DNA of 64,000 nucleotides, taken from positions 62,001 to 126,000 of the forward strand of contig JBFWMG010000003.1 in the NCBI GenBank assembly GCA_050251715.1. Direction: 5' to 3'. Position numbers and translations under genes: made by a program. The first letter of the stretch is position 1. Each line of letters begins with the position of its first letter. Of the stretch, positions 33,319-42,399 are shown in pieces. The stretch is from JBFWMG01 sp050251715 (GTDB lineage: Bacteria; Desulfobacterota; Desulfovibrionia; Desulfovibrionales; Desulfovibrionaceae). Under the pieces are notes generated by a model that was not told the DNA's origin, ran no database searches, and saw only the letters and a program-made list of their open reading frames with translations.

Positions 33319-33500
33319 GAATGCCTCCGTATGGGATTGAGTGTGGCGTGGGTGCCGTTGTTTATGGTCGTTCTGTAGTGGAAAAAAGGGTTCTTGTCAC
33401 GACAAATTGAAAATAAGTGACAAGTAATGACAAGAAGTCAGAGCGCAGGGGCGTGACGAACGGGCCGACCCTGTTGGGCGGAAGGCGCGCCGGGAGAGGG

Positions 33501-34601
33501 CTACAGGAGCACGCGGGCCAGGGCGGGGATGCGCGCCAGCAGCCAGACCAGGGCGATGGAGAACCCGTACACCACAAGGGGCAAAAGGAATTGCCAGACA
33601 GGGAGGTCCATGATGGGCAGATACAGGGCGTCCACGGCATGCATGATCGCCACGTGGATGGCGTAGACGCCCAGGGTGAGGCGGCCCAGGGCGGGCAGGG
33701 GGGTGCGGCGCAACCAGTCGGGGTGGTTGGCCGCGAAACGCACCAGCCCGGCGGCCAGCGGCACGGAGCCGAGGAAATAGTGGCCGTCGGGCCAGGCCAG
33801 CCGGACGGTGATGACGAAGCGCTCCAGGCAGAGCAGGGCCAGGCCGCCGCAAATGAGCACGGCGTCCATGTGGGTGCGCCGCAGGTCGCGGAAGGAGAGC
33901 ACATAGCCGAGGGTGAAGAGCGGCGTGCCGAAAAAGGGGCCGACAAGGGTGTTGAGCGGAGAGCGGACGGGCCAATGGAAGGCGTGATAACTCTGGCCCA
34001 GCAGGCCGATGCCGTAGATGGCCGCCGCGAGCACGGGCAGGAAGCGCGCGCCGTGCAGCCGCACCACGCAGGCCACGGTCAGGGCGGCCATGGCCAGGGC
34101 GGTGAGGAACCAGAGCTGGTAGGAGCTGCCGTGCAGCAGGATGTGCAGCGGCGCGGTCCTCATGTCGGCGGCCATGCCGGGTATGCCGAGGCGGAGCACC
34201 GCACCCGGCGACCATTCGCCCTTGAAGAGCGAGTGCTGGAAAACGCCGTACAGTGCGTTCCATGCCACGATGAGCAGCAGGACGCGGCCCAGGAAACGTT
34301 TGGCCGTGCCCACGATGTCCTTGTTGCGCTGGTGCGCAAGGCCGAAAAAGTAGCCCGAGGCCGCGAAGAAGAACGGCACCGCGAAAAGGGCCAGCGTGGC
34401 GATGCAGAATTGCGCCACGACCTGCCAGGCGGGGTCGAAGCGGATGTCCGCCGTGTAGAACGGTCCGGTGTGCAGGCAGATGACGCCGAGGATGGCCAGG
34501 GCGCGCAGGGCGTCCATGCTGGCCAGGGGGCGGGAGGCGGTTGTCCGGGCGTGGACAGGGGCGGCGTGGCTGCCGTGGCGGAGGACACAGGGTTGGGGCA
34601 T
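33501..34601 (-). CDS. acyltransferase family 3 membrane protein
   Basis: A 366-residue integral membrane protein of the acyltransferase-3 (OatA/WecH/NodX-type) family. It begins with the signature SMDALRALAILGVICLHTGPFY (His is catalytic in the family), followed by FFFAASGYFFGLAHQR with the R-x10-H spaced helix and about ten helices; it ends LTLGVYAIHVAIMHAVDAL. Such enzymes acetylate or succinylate surface sugars or lipids. Exact substrate unknown. Starts at MPQPCV. Confidence 0.85.
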   Translation of the reverse strand: MPQPCVLRHGSHAAPVHARTTASRPLASMDALRALAILGVICLHTGPFYTADIRFDPAWQVVAQFCIATLALFAVPFFFAASGYFFGLAHQRNKDIVGTAKRFLGRVLLLIVAWNALYGVFQHSLFKGEWSPGAVLRLGIPGMAADMRTAPLHILLHGSSYQLWFLTALAMAALTVACVVRLHGARFLPVLAAAIYGIGLLGQSYHAFHWPVRSPLNTLVGPFFGTPLFTLGYVLSFRDLRRTHMDAVLICGGLALLCLERFVITVRLAWPDGHYFLGSVPLAAGLVRFAANHPDWLRRTPLPALGRLTLGVYAIHVAIMHAVDALYLPIMDLPVWQFLLPLVVYGFSIALVWLLARIPALARVLL

Positions 34602-34774
34602 GGCACTCGCACCGCCTTGGTCGGCGAAGCATATGGTTGTGCGCCGCGCAATGCCCTGTCACGTCATGTGGGGGCAGGCGGCATCCCCGCGTCATTTCAA
34701 ATCCTGTTCCTTTCGCTTACTATGTTGGATTACTTGATATCGCAGCGTGCCGGGGGCGCGTGCCGGAAGACGCC

Positions 34775-34814
34775 GTTCCGAAAACAGGCAGGGGGAACAC
34801 ACTGTTTTCGGAAC
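34775..34814. terminator. inverted repeat, likely terminator
   Basis: GTTCCGAAAACAG (34775-34787) pairs perfectly with CTGTTTTCGGAAC (34802-34814) across a 14-base loop. It sits between the NapH-like gene (ends 34850) and the start of the acyltransferase gene (34601), both on the minus strand. Confidence 0.55.
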
Positions 34815-34849
34815 AGGCGGTGCCGATGGCGCGGCGGCGGGGGAGGGGG

Positions 34850-35842
34850 CTATTGCCCCAGCCCGCGCAGGTAGAGCATGCGCAGCATGTTGAGGGGCAT
34901 GTCGGTTTCCCAGTGGCCGGTGGCCATGGCCCACACCCATGCGGCCACAAAGATGCCCACCGTGAGCGCCAGCCCCAGCCACAGCGGCACGCGCACGCGG
35001 CAGGCCAGGCGCGGGGTCAGGCAGTCCGGCACGGGGCACGCGTCGGCGCACTGCATGCAGCCGATGCACAGGGGCGTATTGACCGTGGTTTTGGCGGGCA
35101 CGTCGATCTGGGACGGGCAGGCGCGGGCGCATTTGCCGCAGTCGATGCAGGTTGTTGCGTCGCGGGTGAGCCCCAGGGGCGAGGCCAGGCCCAGCAGGCC
35201 GAGCAGCGCGCCGTAGGGGCACAGGAAACGGCACCAGGCGTTGCGCCACACCAGCGAGGCCACGGCCAGCAGGCCCAGCACGGCGAGCGACAGGCCCGAG
35301 GGCGAGAGGAAGAATTGCAGGAGCTTGGCGTCCGCCGCCCAGTTGTAGGGCGAATTGAGAAACTGGCGCACCCCGGCCAGCGGCATTTGCCATACGGTCA
35401 CCACGAAAAAGCCGAGCAGCAGGTATTTGGGCAGGCCGAGCACCCGGCCCAGGCCGGAGGGCATGTCGCGGGACATGCCCAGTTTTTTTCCCGCCAGCTC
35501 CAGCAGATGGGAGATGCAGCCCACAGGACAGATGTAGGCGCAAAACCCCTTGCGGGCGATGAGCGCGATGGCGAGCGCGGCCACCAGGATGGTCAGCCCC
35601 GCCGGGTGCACGCGGTCCCACAGGCCCGACACGAGCCAGCGGCGCAGGGCCATGAAGGCGCTGATGGGCAAAAAGCCCTCCACACCCGCCGGGCGGGGGG
35701 CAAAGACGTCGGTGCGGCCCATGACCCAGGACAGGAAGGCGAAGAATCGCCAGCCGATCCAGAGGCTGGTGAGGGTGAAGGCGGCCTGCACGGCCAACCG
35801 GATGTGGCGCTGGGCAAGGCGAAAGCGGAATGGTGTCGGCAT
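34850..35842 (-). CDS. NapH/RdxA-like membrane 4Fe-4S protein
   Basis: A 330-residue membrane ferredoxin. Five to six hydrophobic helices enclose two CxxxCP motifs on the membrane (CAYICPVGCISHL and CRFLCPYGALLGLL), as in NapH, NosR and CcoG/RdxA. Then come two [4Fe-4S] motifs CIDCGKCARACP and CIGCMQCADACP (about 228-275) and a final helix. Such proteins pass electrons between the quinone pool and periplasmic or cytoplasmic acceptors. No obvious partner reductase is adjacent. Confidence 0.85.
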   Translation of the reverse strand: MPTPFRFRLAQRHIRLAVQAAFTLTSLWIGWRFFAFLSWVMGRTDVFAPRPAGVEGFLPISAFMALRRWLVSGLWDRVHPAGLTILVAALAIALIARKGFCAYICPVGCISHLLELAGKKLGMSRDMPSGLGRVLGLPKYLLLGFFVVTVWQMPLAGVRQFLNSPYNWAADAKLLQFFLSPSGLSLAVLGLLAVASLVWRNAWCRFLCPYGALLGLLGLASPLGLTRDATTCIDCGKCARACPSQIDVPAKTTVNTPLCIGCMQCADACPVPDCLTPRLACRVRVPLWLGLALTVGIFVAAWVWAMATGHWETDMPLNMLRMLYLRGLGQ

Positions 35843-36186
35843 GGTCGTTCCTGTTGCGCAGGGCGCGTATGCCCGCGTGGCGGCGGATGATGGGGCGTCA
35901 GCGGGAGGCCGCGTGTCGCGGCGCGATAGATGAAAAGGCGGCGCATGCCGCGCCGCGCGGTATTGTCACATGATAACGGGAGACGGCGCATGGCCGCCAG
36001 CTCCCGCTCCGGGGCGGAGACGGGGCGGCGGACGTGCCGCCCACCGGAGGTGGTCTACCGATTTTCAGGCGCGCCGTCGAGCATCGAAAAAGAGTGGAAC
36101 CCCTGCACGGGGTTCGGCATCCCCACGGCCCCCGGCGTCTGCACGGCCCTGGTCTCCCCACGACTCCGGCACCCTTCCGTCGCGGG
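35843..36186. other. intergenic stretch without a gene
   Basis: A 344-base GC-rich gap between the NapH-like start and the CHAT gene stop. I see small GC hairpins (for example GGCGG-acgt-CCGCC at about 36022) but no open reading frame with a ribosome site, no RNA gene and no clear terminator. It should contain the promoter of the NapH-like gene. Confidence 0.5.
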
Positions 36187-39100
36187 CTACAGCCAGTCGC
36201 CCTGCAAGACAAAGGGCGACCAGTAATACGGCGCATAGCCCTTGGCCATGAGATGCCGCTTGGCGGCCTGGAGCGCCCGCGCCTTGTCCTTCCCGCTCTT
36301 GAGCTCGGCGTAGAACCGTTCCACGAGCAGGGCCGAGGGCTCGTCGGCGATGGGCCAGAGCGTGGTCACCAGCGACGGGCTTCCGGCCACGAAAAAGGCG
36401 CGCACCAGGCCGATGAGCTCGTCGCCGCCGCTCACGCGGGCGCGGCCCGTGTCGCAGGCCGAGAGAAACACGAGCGCGGGCGCGCAGTGCATGCGCATGA
36501 TCTCCGTCACGTTCAGGATGTGTTCCGGCTGGGCCATGACCTGGGCTAGGCTCACCAGCCCGGCCTGGCCGGGCCGCGCCACCACCAGGCCCGAGGCGAG
36601 CGGCGCATACGGGTTGTAGAGGCCGTGGCAGGCGAAGTGGATGATGTCGGCCGCCGTCATGGCCTGGGCCACGGCCGCCTTGGTCACCTCGGCCCCGATG
36701 CGGGTCGTTGTGCCGGGATTGATGCGGGCGATGCGGGCCACCTCCTCCCGGGTTCCCGGCAAATCGCCCAGCGGGTCGGCAAAGGCCGCCACGCGTGCCG
36801 CGCCCTGCCGCCTGTTCTTGGCCCGGCAGAAGGCGAGCACGCCCAGCGAGGGCGTGTACGACACCGCATGGTCCTCGATGAGATACCGCCCCGTGGCGTC
36901 CCGGAGCGCCTCGAAGGGCAAAAAGTGCAGGACGCCATGCGGCGCGATGACCAGGTTCTTGCCCGCGATCTCCGCTGCGAACGGCTTGATGAGCAGGTCG
37001 TGGAGGCTTTGGCCCAGGGGCGGCGCATCCGGCGGGGGCAGTTCGGTGACTGCCAGGTCCGCGCCCTGCGACGTGACGCCCACCACGGCCGACAGGCGGA
37101 ACCGTCCCATGTTGGTGTCGATGTGCACGGTTTCCCTGAACGCCCCGACGACCGCCGTGGACCGAGTGCGCGTGAGTATGGCCGCCTGTTGGCCCGGTTC
37201 CACGGCCTTGGCCTCGGTCGCATAGCCGGTTTGCCGCGTCTGGTCGGCGGGCAGCATGGGATAGGAGAAGCCGGGCATGAGATAGGTGCTTGCCACGCCC
37301 ACAAAGCCGATCTCCAAGGGGAACGGCATGTTGTTGGATACGGTGATGGTGTCCGCATCGCCTTGGCTGGTCCAGGAGAACGCCACCCCTCCCCGCGCCT
37401 GCGCCGGTGCGTCCTCCCCGGTCACGATGGCGTTGCGAAAGGCGTGCACGGCCCGGTACAGGGCCGGAATGGGCACGGCCTGCCGCACGGTGCGCCGCAC
37501 CCCCTGTCCGATCAGCGTCGCGTACAGGCTGTCGCGGGCCAGATAGTAGGAGACGGCCACGGTGTCCGGCGGCAAAAGCGCCACCAGCGCGGCGGTGTCC
37601 GGCACGTCCACCGAGACCAGGGAATGCAGTTCGGGATTCGCCTCCTTGAGCGTCTTGAGCATGTCCTCGACCTGGCGGGTTTTGGCCGCCGCGGGCGCCG
37701 CGCCGGGAGAGCCTTGGCCAGCGTGCGCGTCAAAGGCCGCGCCGCTGGCCTGTTGCCGAAGCGCGGCCACGGCGGTCAGCTCCGGGTTGCCCAGCGCGCC
37801 CACCCCTTCGGCCAGGATGTCCACCATGGCCCTGGACTTTGCCCGTTCCATGGCCCGGAGGTTGGCCGCCGGGTCGGATGCGGTCAGGGCGAGATACTGC
37901 TCGTACAGTCCCTTGTTGGCCGCCAGATAGCCTATCTTGTGCGCCTCGATCTGGAAGGACGCGCGCGCGGCCTCGCTTTCGGCAAGCAGCGTGTCGAGGA
38001 GGCCCAGCGCGTTGGCCGTGTCGCCTTCCATGGTGTGCAATTCGGCGGCCAGCCGTGCGGCCTTGTTGCGTATGATGGGCCCGTAATAGGCGTGCAGGAT
38101 GGACCGCTCCACGGACACGGCGGCGTTCTGGCCGGTTTGCGCCAGCGCGGCATCGAGATCCCTGGCCAGCGCTTCCCACAATGCGGGGGTGCCTGGGATT
38201 TTGAGGGCGGTGCGGATTTCCGCATCGAGCGCTCTCCAGAAGAAGGGCATTTTTTCCAGTGAATAGGTAACCTTGATGCTCTCGAAGTGTTGCCTGACCG
38301 AACGGGTGGACAGGGCGGGCGCCGGGGTTGCGCGGAACAGGGCAAAGGCTGTTTCGATTGCGGCCAGGGCGTCCTGGTCGCGGGCCACGGCATGCAGCAG
38401 CGCGGCCTTGTAGGCATGGGTCCAGGCCTTGCCCGTCTTGTTCTGATAGTACGTGTCCAGCAGTTCATATTCCCGGGCTTCGGCCTCCATGCCGTATTGG
38501 CGATAGTGGGCCGCGTTTTGCCCAGGGTTCAGATTGAACGAGGTCCGGGCGGCCAACGCGGCGATGTCGTCCACCATGCGGTCCGCCTGGGCCGAAGCGC
38601 CCTGGGCGTGGCGCACAAGGAGCGTGGCCGTCATTTCCATGAGGCGCTCCCTGGTGTCCATGTCGCGCCGCATCTGTTCCTTGTAGGAACGGGCCTGTTC
38701 TTCGGACATACCCTGCGCTGTCAGGGAATCCATGGCGCGGCGTTGCTGCTCCTTGCTTTGCTGGGCCATGGCGGCCCATTTCGCCGCGGCCCCGCCGCCT
38801 TCTCCCGACGCCTCCATGTACTGGGCCGCCGCTGCCCGGAGCATGACCAGGGCGGTATCCAGGGCGTCCTCCCGCGTCCTGCCCCCCCGGAAGGCCGGGT
38901 CCACGCCCTGCCACGGCCTGCCCATGCCGTCGTCGTCAATGGTTTCCAGGCCCATGGCCTTGATCCGCTCCAACAGCGTTTCGGCGGTGTCCGCATAGTG
39001 TTTCGATTCGCCATACCGCCCGGCCTGGCCCAGGTACATGGCGAGCGAGCTCTGGATGGTAAGGCGGGTCAGCGGAAAGTGCTCGACGGGGTATTGTTGC

Positions 39101-39267
39101 TCCAGTTGTTTATAGAGGTCGATGCGTTGCGGTGTGGACAGGGTGTGCGCCTGCGACAGCGCCGCCAGATAGGCCGATTGTTGCGGCGCGCCCATGCCCA
39201 TGGGGCCGCAGGAGGAGGCAAGGGCCGTGGCTAGGAGGATGCAGAGGGAGGCAAGCAGATGCTTCAT
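36187..39267 (-). CDS. CHAT-domain (caspase-like) TPR lipoprotein
   Basis: A 1026-residue protein. The signal peptide ends with a lipobox-like ALASSC (Cys about 20), so it should be lipid-anchored. The N-terminal half (about 30-560) is helical with TPR-like repeats. The C-terminal third is a CHAT domain, a clan CD protease relative: ADIIHFACHGLYNP gives the catalytic His, and APALVFLSACDTG the catalytic Cys; GDELIGLVRAFFVAGSPSLVTTLWPIADEPSALLVERFYAEL completes the fold. Both catalytic residues are intact, so it could be an active protease. No partner gene is adjacent. The TPR part likely binds the trigger or substrate. Confidence 0.85.
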   Translation of the reverse strand: MKHLLASLCILLATALASSCGPMGMGAPQQSAYLAALSQAHTLSTPQRIDLYKQLEQQYPVEHFPLTRLTIQSSLAMYLGQAGRYGESKHYADTAETLLERIKAMGLETIDDDGMGRPWQGVDPAFRGGRTREDALDTALVMLRAAAAQYMEASGEGGGAAAKWAAMAQQSKEQQRRAMDSLTAQGMSEEQARSYKEQMRRDMDTRERLMEMTATLLVRHAQGASAQADRMVDDIAALAARTSFNLNPGQNAAHYRQYGMEAEAREYELLDTYYQNKTGKAWTHAYKAALLHAVARDQDALAAIETAFALFRATPAPALSTRSVRQHFESIKVTYSLEKMPFFWRALDAEIRTALKIPGTPALWEALARDLDAALAQTGQNAAVSVERSILHAYYGPIIRNKAARLAAELHTMEGDTANALGLLDTLLAESEAARASFQIEAHKIGYLAANKGLYEQYLALTASDPAANLRAMERAKSRAMVDILAEGVGALGNPELTAVAALRQQASGAAFDAHAGQGSPGAAPAAAKTRQVEDMLKTLKEANPELHSLVSVDVPDTAALVALLPPDTVAVSYYLARDSLYATLIGQGVRRTVRQAVPIPALYRAVHAFRNAIVTGEDAPAQARGGVAFSWTSQGDADTITVSNNMPFPLEIGFVGVASTYLMPGFSYPMLPADQTRQTGYATEAKAVEPGQQAAILTRTRSTAVVGAFRETVHIDTNMGRFRLSAVVGVTSQGADLAVTELPPPDAPPLGQSLHDLLIKPFAAEIAGKNLVIAPHGVLHFLPFEALRDATGRYLIEDHAVSYTPSLGVLAFCRAKNRRQGAARVAAFADPLGDLPGTREEVARIARINPGTTTRIGAEVTKAAVAQAMTAADIIHFACHGLYNPYAPLASGLVVARPGQAGLVSLAQVMAQPEHILNVTEIMRMHCAPALVFLSACDTGRARVSGGDELIGLVRAFFVAGSPSLVTTLWPIADEPSALLVERFYAELKSGKDKARALQAAKRHLMAKGYAPYYWSPFVLQGDWL

Positions 39268-39503
39268 GGTCTTCCTCGCAGGGGATTGGTTCTATGAGGA
39301 TCACTCTTATTTACCATGAAGGGGAGGCGTGCGCAAACGCGGGGCGGCTTTCGACGTCTGGCAAATCGTGCTTTGGAAGGGGCCGCGTCATGGACGCCAG
39401 CATGGCGCAGCGGTATGCGCCGCCTGCCGTGGCGGTGTGGCTGAAAAGGGCGATGGAGGGCGTGGAGGCGAAGGCGGCAGGATGCCCGTCTGGTGTCACC
39501 AAC

Positions 39504-39537
39504 GAAAAAGGGGCTACGATTTGCATCGTAACCCCTT
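39504..39537 (-). terminator. terminator of the interrupted tRNA-Ala gene
   Basis: AAGGGG and CCCCTT enclose TACGAT/ATCGTA around a TTGC loop, followed on the minus strand by a T run (complement of 39505-39509). It begins 8 bases after the CCA end of the tRNA fragment. Confidence 0.85.
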
Positions 39538-39544
39538 GATTTCG

Positions 39545-39592
39545 TGGTGGAGACGAAGAGATTTGAACTCTCGACTTCTGCCTTGCGAAGGC
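39545..39592 (-). other. attL: 3' half of a tRNA-Ala gene (prophage attachment core)
   Basis: On the minus strand this reads the anticodon loop TTCGCAA (anticodon CGC), stem GGCAG, variable loop AAGTC, T-arm GAGAG-TTCAAAT-CTCTT, acceptor strand CGTCTCC, discriminator A and encoded CCA. T at position 70 implies a G3:U70 pair, the identity mark of tRNA-Ala. The 5' half is missing: past the anticodon loop the sequence is phage-like. So this is the phage-side core of an attachment site, and the complete tRNA should be at the other prophage end, right of the window. Confidence 0.8.
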
Positions 39593-39657
39593 TTGAGGGG
39601 TCGTGTTATTTCAGTTTGTTATATAATTCAATTGTCCCTAGTAGGGGCTGTTTTGTG

Positions 39658-40707
39658 TCATGCGTTACCGGTGTTGTCCCTAGTGATTGGGAGCCCTGGG
39701 AGCAAAATGTTTCCCATGGCGCGGCGTGTGTCCTTTGTCTGGACGTGGCGGTAAACGCGCATTGTGGTGCGGGGGTCGGCATGACCTGCCAGGTATGCAG
39801 CCGTTGCCGGGTCAGTGCCGCCGCTTATCAGGGCGGTAACAAATTGGTGGCGGATGTCGTACATGCGCAAGCGCCGCGTTATCCCAGCCCGCCCCTTGGA
39901 TGCCGCCCACGATTTTTTGATATCTCCAACCGCCTTGCCCCGATACCGGACAATGGGGCCGTTATCGTTTCCGTCCTGTGCGTGCCAATCAGCGAGGATG
40001 GGGACAAAGCTATGGGCAATGGGTATTGCCCGCCAAGGGATGCCTCCTTTTTTTGCAGACAGGACGCGGATAGTCGCCGCGCGAAAGTCCACGTCCGCCC
40101 ACGTCAAGGCCAATAATTCTGATTTTCCGGCCCGGACACCAGTTGCCGCAGAAAGCACGATGGCGCGCACCAGGTGCGGAGGGGAAGCGGAAATGATTGT
40201 TTCCAATTCCGCAAGTGTGGGGGGTTGGATTATAGCGTCATCTCCTGCCATGATGCGAAGACGTGGAACACGCGACACAAACCCCTCGCGTTCTGCCCAC
40301 CGCAGGGCGGCCATTACTGTTCCCATGCGCCGCTTGATCGTATTTTGCCGCATCCCTTTTTCACGGTACAGCACAATCAGTGATTTCAAGTCTTTTTCCG
40401 TGACGTTTTTTGCGGGTATGTGGCCAATGGACGCAGAGGCAACCGCCTTGAGCACATAGGCCTCGTTGCGCGCCGTGGATGGGGGGAGTGTGGAGAGATA
40501 CCGGATCAAAAGATCGTCACATGTTAAGTCGCCAGAAACTGGCGGCTTTGGGGCTGCTCCGCGCTTTTTTGCGGCGCGGTATTCAAGCGCAAGGGCTTCT
40601 GCTTCCGCTTCCGTTGGTGCGGATAGTCGCAGTTTGCGCCCTGTTCCAGCCTCGCGCACGTCGCAATACCAAAGGGATGAATTTTTTAATCGGAACGCCA
40701 TGCACAC
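39658..40707 (-). CDS. int: tyrosine-type integrase
   Basis: A 349-residue phage integrase. An N-terminal arm-binding domain, a SAM-like core-binding domain (about 65-155), then the catalytic domain with the first Arg in TGVRAGKSELLALTW, YDIRHQFVTALI (box II R with Tyr where His is usual at the H-x-x-R position), LAGHADPRTTMRVY (His and the nucleophilic Tyr). Position beside attL and reading toward it fits the family. It catalyses insertion at the tRNA-Ala gene. The box II substitution is a known tolerated variation. Confidence 0.92.
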   Translation of the reverse strand: MCMAFRLKNSSLWYCDVREAGTGRKLRLSAPTEAEAEALALEYRAAKKRGAAPKPPVSGDLTCDDLLIRYLSTLPPSTARNEAYVLKAVASASIGHIPAKNVTEKDLKSLIVLYREKGMRQNTIKRRMGTVMAALRWAEREGFVSRVPRLRIMAGDDAIIQPPTLAELETIISASPPHLVRAIVLSAATGVRAGKSELLALTWADVDFRAATIRVLSAKKGGIPWRAIPIAHSFVPILADWHAQDGNDNGPIVRYRGKAVGDIKKSWAASKGRAGITRRLRMYDIRHQFVTALISGGTDPATAAYLAGHADPRTTMRVYRHVQTKDTRRAMGNILLPGLPITRDNTGNA

Positions 40708-40710
40708 CCA

Positions 40711-40944
40711 TTAACGCGTATGGGTGAATTGGTCAAAGCCTTTTGGGTTTCCTCTTGGGCGACGCACAATGCGGAATTTTTCTGGATTTTCCATGAAATC
40801 GTCAAGGACAGAGATGGCATATCTATCCATTTTCGGCCCGCATGTGGGAATAAAAAAATTCTTCCGCCATCTATAGAAGGTGGTCACGCTGACGCTGCAA
40901 TATTGTGCGGCGTCAGCTAGTATCATGAAAGGTCCGGTCATCAT
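40711..40944 (-). CDS. excisionase-like HTH protein
   Basis: A 77-residue protein with an excisionase/MerR-like HTH: MILADAAQYCSVSVTTFYRWRKNFFIP then YAISVLDDFMENPEKF. It ends 3 bases before int, overlaps the upstream small gene (ATGA), and probably directs prophage excision. Confidence 0.7.
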   Translation of the reverse strand: MMTGPFMILADAAQYCSVSVTTFYRWRKNFFIPTCGPKMDRYAISVLDDFMENPEKFRIVRRPRGNPKGFDQFTHTR

Positions 40945-41195
40945 TTTGTTTTGATTACTAGTTGTTCGTCCATGAACGCACCGACAGTGGCTATGGCCTC
41001 GTCAAGAGCATCCCGCAGGATATGCTCGAGCGGCTTGCGTTTTGGCTTAGGGCAGCCATCACCACACCCCGCCCAGCGGCTTGTCTCATGCCCGTGGCGG
41101 GGGGATGACGGGTTGGTGCACTTGTCGCTATACCCGCCACCCGTGCAGATGCCGCGCCCCCACCACCAGCATTTTGCGCATTCCTGAAACGACAT
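40941..41195 (-). CDS. small Cys-rich phage protein
   Basis: An 84-residue protein (MSFQECAKCWWWGRGICTGGGY...) with six cysteines arranged as C-x2-C, C, C, C, C, suggesting zinc binding, and a helical C-terminus. It overlaps xis by 4 bases. I do not recognise a family. Confidence 0.6.
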   Translation of the reverse strand: MSFQECAKCWWWGRGICTGGGYSDKCTNPSSPRHGHETSRWAGCGDGCPKPKRKPLEHILRDALDEAIATVGAFMDEQLVIKTK

Positions 41196-41197
41196 GC

Positions 41198-41518
41198 CTA
41201 ATAGCCTCCACCATGCCAACAGCAATCCATACCTTTGCACGCCTCGTGTCCAACGGTGGCGCCGCACTTCTCCCTGTTCACGAGCGTGTCCGGATACGGG
41301 CCAAAATCATCAGGGCTTACCCGTTCCTTGCTCTTGACCGCCGCAATGGCCTCGGCCACGCTTTTGGGGCCTGGGCACATGACCAAGGGTTCGTATATGG
41401 GTCTGTCCATGTGGCGCGGCTTGACATCATCCAAGGAAAAGCATCCGCCAAACTGGCGTTCTATATTCAGGCAAACACATGCCCGCCCGTGCTTTACAAA
41501 GGCTTCCGTGGTGGTCAC
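41198..41518 (-). CDS. small Cys-rich phage protein, GTG start
   Basis: A 106-residue protein read from the GTG at 41518 (GGAGG 9 bases before), MTTTEAFVKHGRACVCLN. It contains CVCLN, FGGCFSLDD and a Cys/His end (CGATVGHEACKGMDCCWHGGG). No family recognised. The longer ORF upstream overlaps the neighbouring gene and is not needed. Confidence 0.55.
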   Translation of the reverse strand: MTTTEAFVKHGRACVCLNIERQFGGCFSLDDVKPRHMDRPIYEPLVMCPGPKSVAEAIAAVKSKERVSPDDFGPYPDTLVNREKCGATVGHEACKGMDCCWHGGGY

Positions 41519-41522
41519 GATA

Positions 41523-41756
41523 TCAAACCTCCCCACACAGGGGGGGGGTATGCGCCTCACAACACATCCTGCGTTGCGTCGTAAACCCGTTGGGGTTGAC
41601 GCTGGCATGCACAGGCGTGCCAATGGGATGCGCCGCGTTCCATTCGTCGCACGCGACCTGTGGGCATCCGTTGCAGGCGGCCATATTGCGCCTGGCGCAT
41701 GTTTCAGGGGTGATATTTCCACCCGCTCCGGGGCACGGAATCATTTTATCTTCCAC
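41523..41756 (-). CDS. small Cys-rich phage protein, GTG start, C9 tract near its end
   Basis: A 77-residue protein (MEDKMIPCPGAGGNITPETC...) with eight cysteines, including CNGCPQVACDEW, likely a zinc ribbon. GTG at 41756 is placed 6 bases after GAGGAG. A run of nine C (41540-41548 complement) lies near the 3' end in frame. No family recognised. Confidence 0.55.
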   Translation of the reverse strand: MEDKMIPCPGAGGNITPETCARRNMAACNGCPQVACDEWNAAHPIGTPVHASVNPNGFTTQRRMCCEAHTPPLCGEV

Positions 41757-41772
41757 GGTGTTCTCCTCGGTA

Positions 41773-42021
41773 TCAGTGGTCTTTCTTGTCGGTGGATTGA
41801 AGCCCGCCATGCCTCGCCCTGTCCCGCAGCGGCGCGAGGAGCAGGTCGGCGCAGGCGAAGGCCGCGACCATGGCCGCAAAGGCTGGCAGGCGGCGCGTGA
41901 TGGCCGCGTTGTGCCGCTGGGTGTGCTCTGGCCATTGGGTGACTGTTGCCGCGTCCTGGGGTAGCATATTGGACAAAATACGGTAGGAGCGGCCACGGTG
42001 GTGGATGGTGACGATACTCAT
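41773..42021 (-). CDS. small phage protein with one membrane segment
   Basis: An 82-residue protein (MSIVTIHHRGRSYRIL...) with a hydrophobic stretch AAMVAAFACADLLLAPL (about 52-68). It overlaps the upstream gene stop (ATGA). Function unknown. Confidence 0.5.
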   Translation of the reverse strand: MSIVTIHHRGRSYRILSNMLPQDAATVTQWPEHTQRHNAAITRRLPAFAAMVAAFACADLLLAPLRDRARHGGLQSTDKKDH

Positions 42022-42398
42022 GCGTGGATCTCGCAAAGCGGGTGCCACAAATCGAGCTTGTCGATGACAAGGCGTTGCACCCTATCCAGTGCCTCTGAAG
42101 ACAGGCCGTCCAGAAAACCAAGCGGCACGTCAATCTCTTCGGAAGATTCCGCCGCTTGGCGCAAGCTGTGGTAGAGGTCGCCAAAAACATGGCAGCCGGC
42201 AGCGCGGGCCACCTCTTCGCAGTCCAGACAAATCTTGAACGAGTCGAATACCCCGTCCCACTTTCCGGCGTGTTTGGCGTATACCTCTCCGGGCATGATT
42301 CCCCCGCCGCATTCGTCGCAGATGTGATACCTTCTGGCAGTCACTTCCGCGCGTGTGTAGAAGTCGCAAGATACGTCATAATCACATTCGCACAGCAT
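42018..42398 (-). CDS. phage zinc-ribbon protein
   Basis: A 126-residue protein. YHICDECGGGIMPGEVYAKHAGKWDGVFDSFKICLDCEE is a C-x2-C..C-x2-C zinc ribbon of a type frequent in phages (family motif C.EC...I.PGE.Y....GKWDG....YK.C..C). Function unknown. The start at MLCECDY is set by the upstream gene stop at 42400. Confidence 0.7.
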   Translation of the reverse strand: MLCECDYDVSCDFYTRAEVTARRYHICDECGGGIMPGEVYAKHAGKWDGVFDSFKICLDCEEVARAAGCHVFGDLYHSLRQAAESSEEIDVPLGFLDGLSSEALDRVQRLVIDKLDLWHPLCEIHA

Positions 42399-42399
42399 G

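Noticed and set aside
39545..39592. Functional tRNA gene
   Set aside because: Only the 3' half is present; no D-arm or 5' acceptor strand is found beside it.
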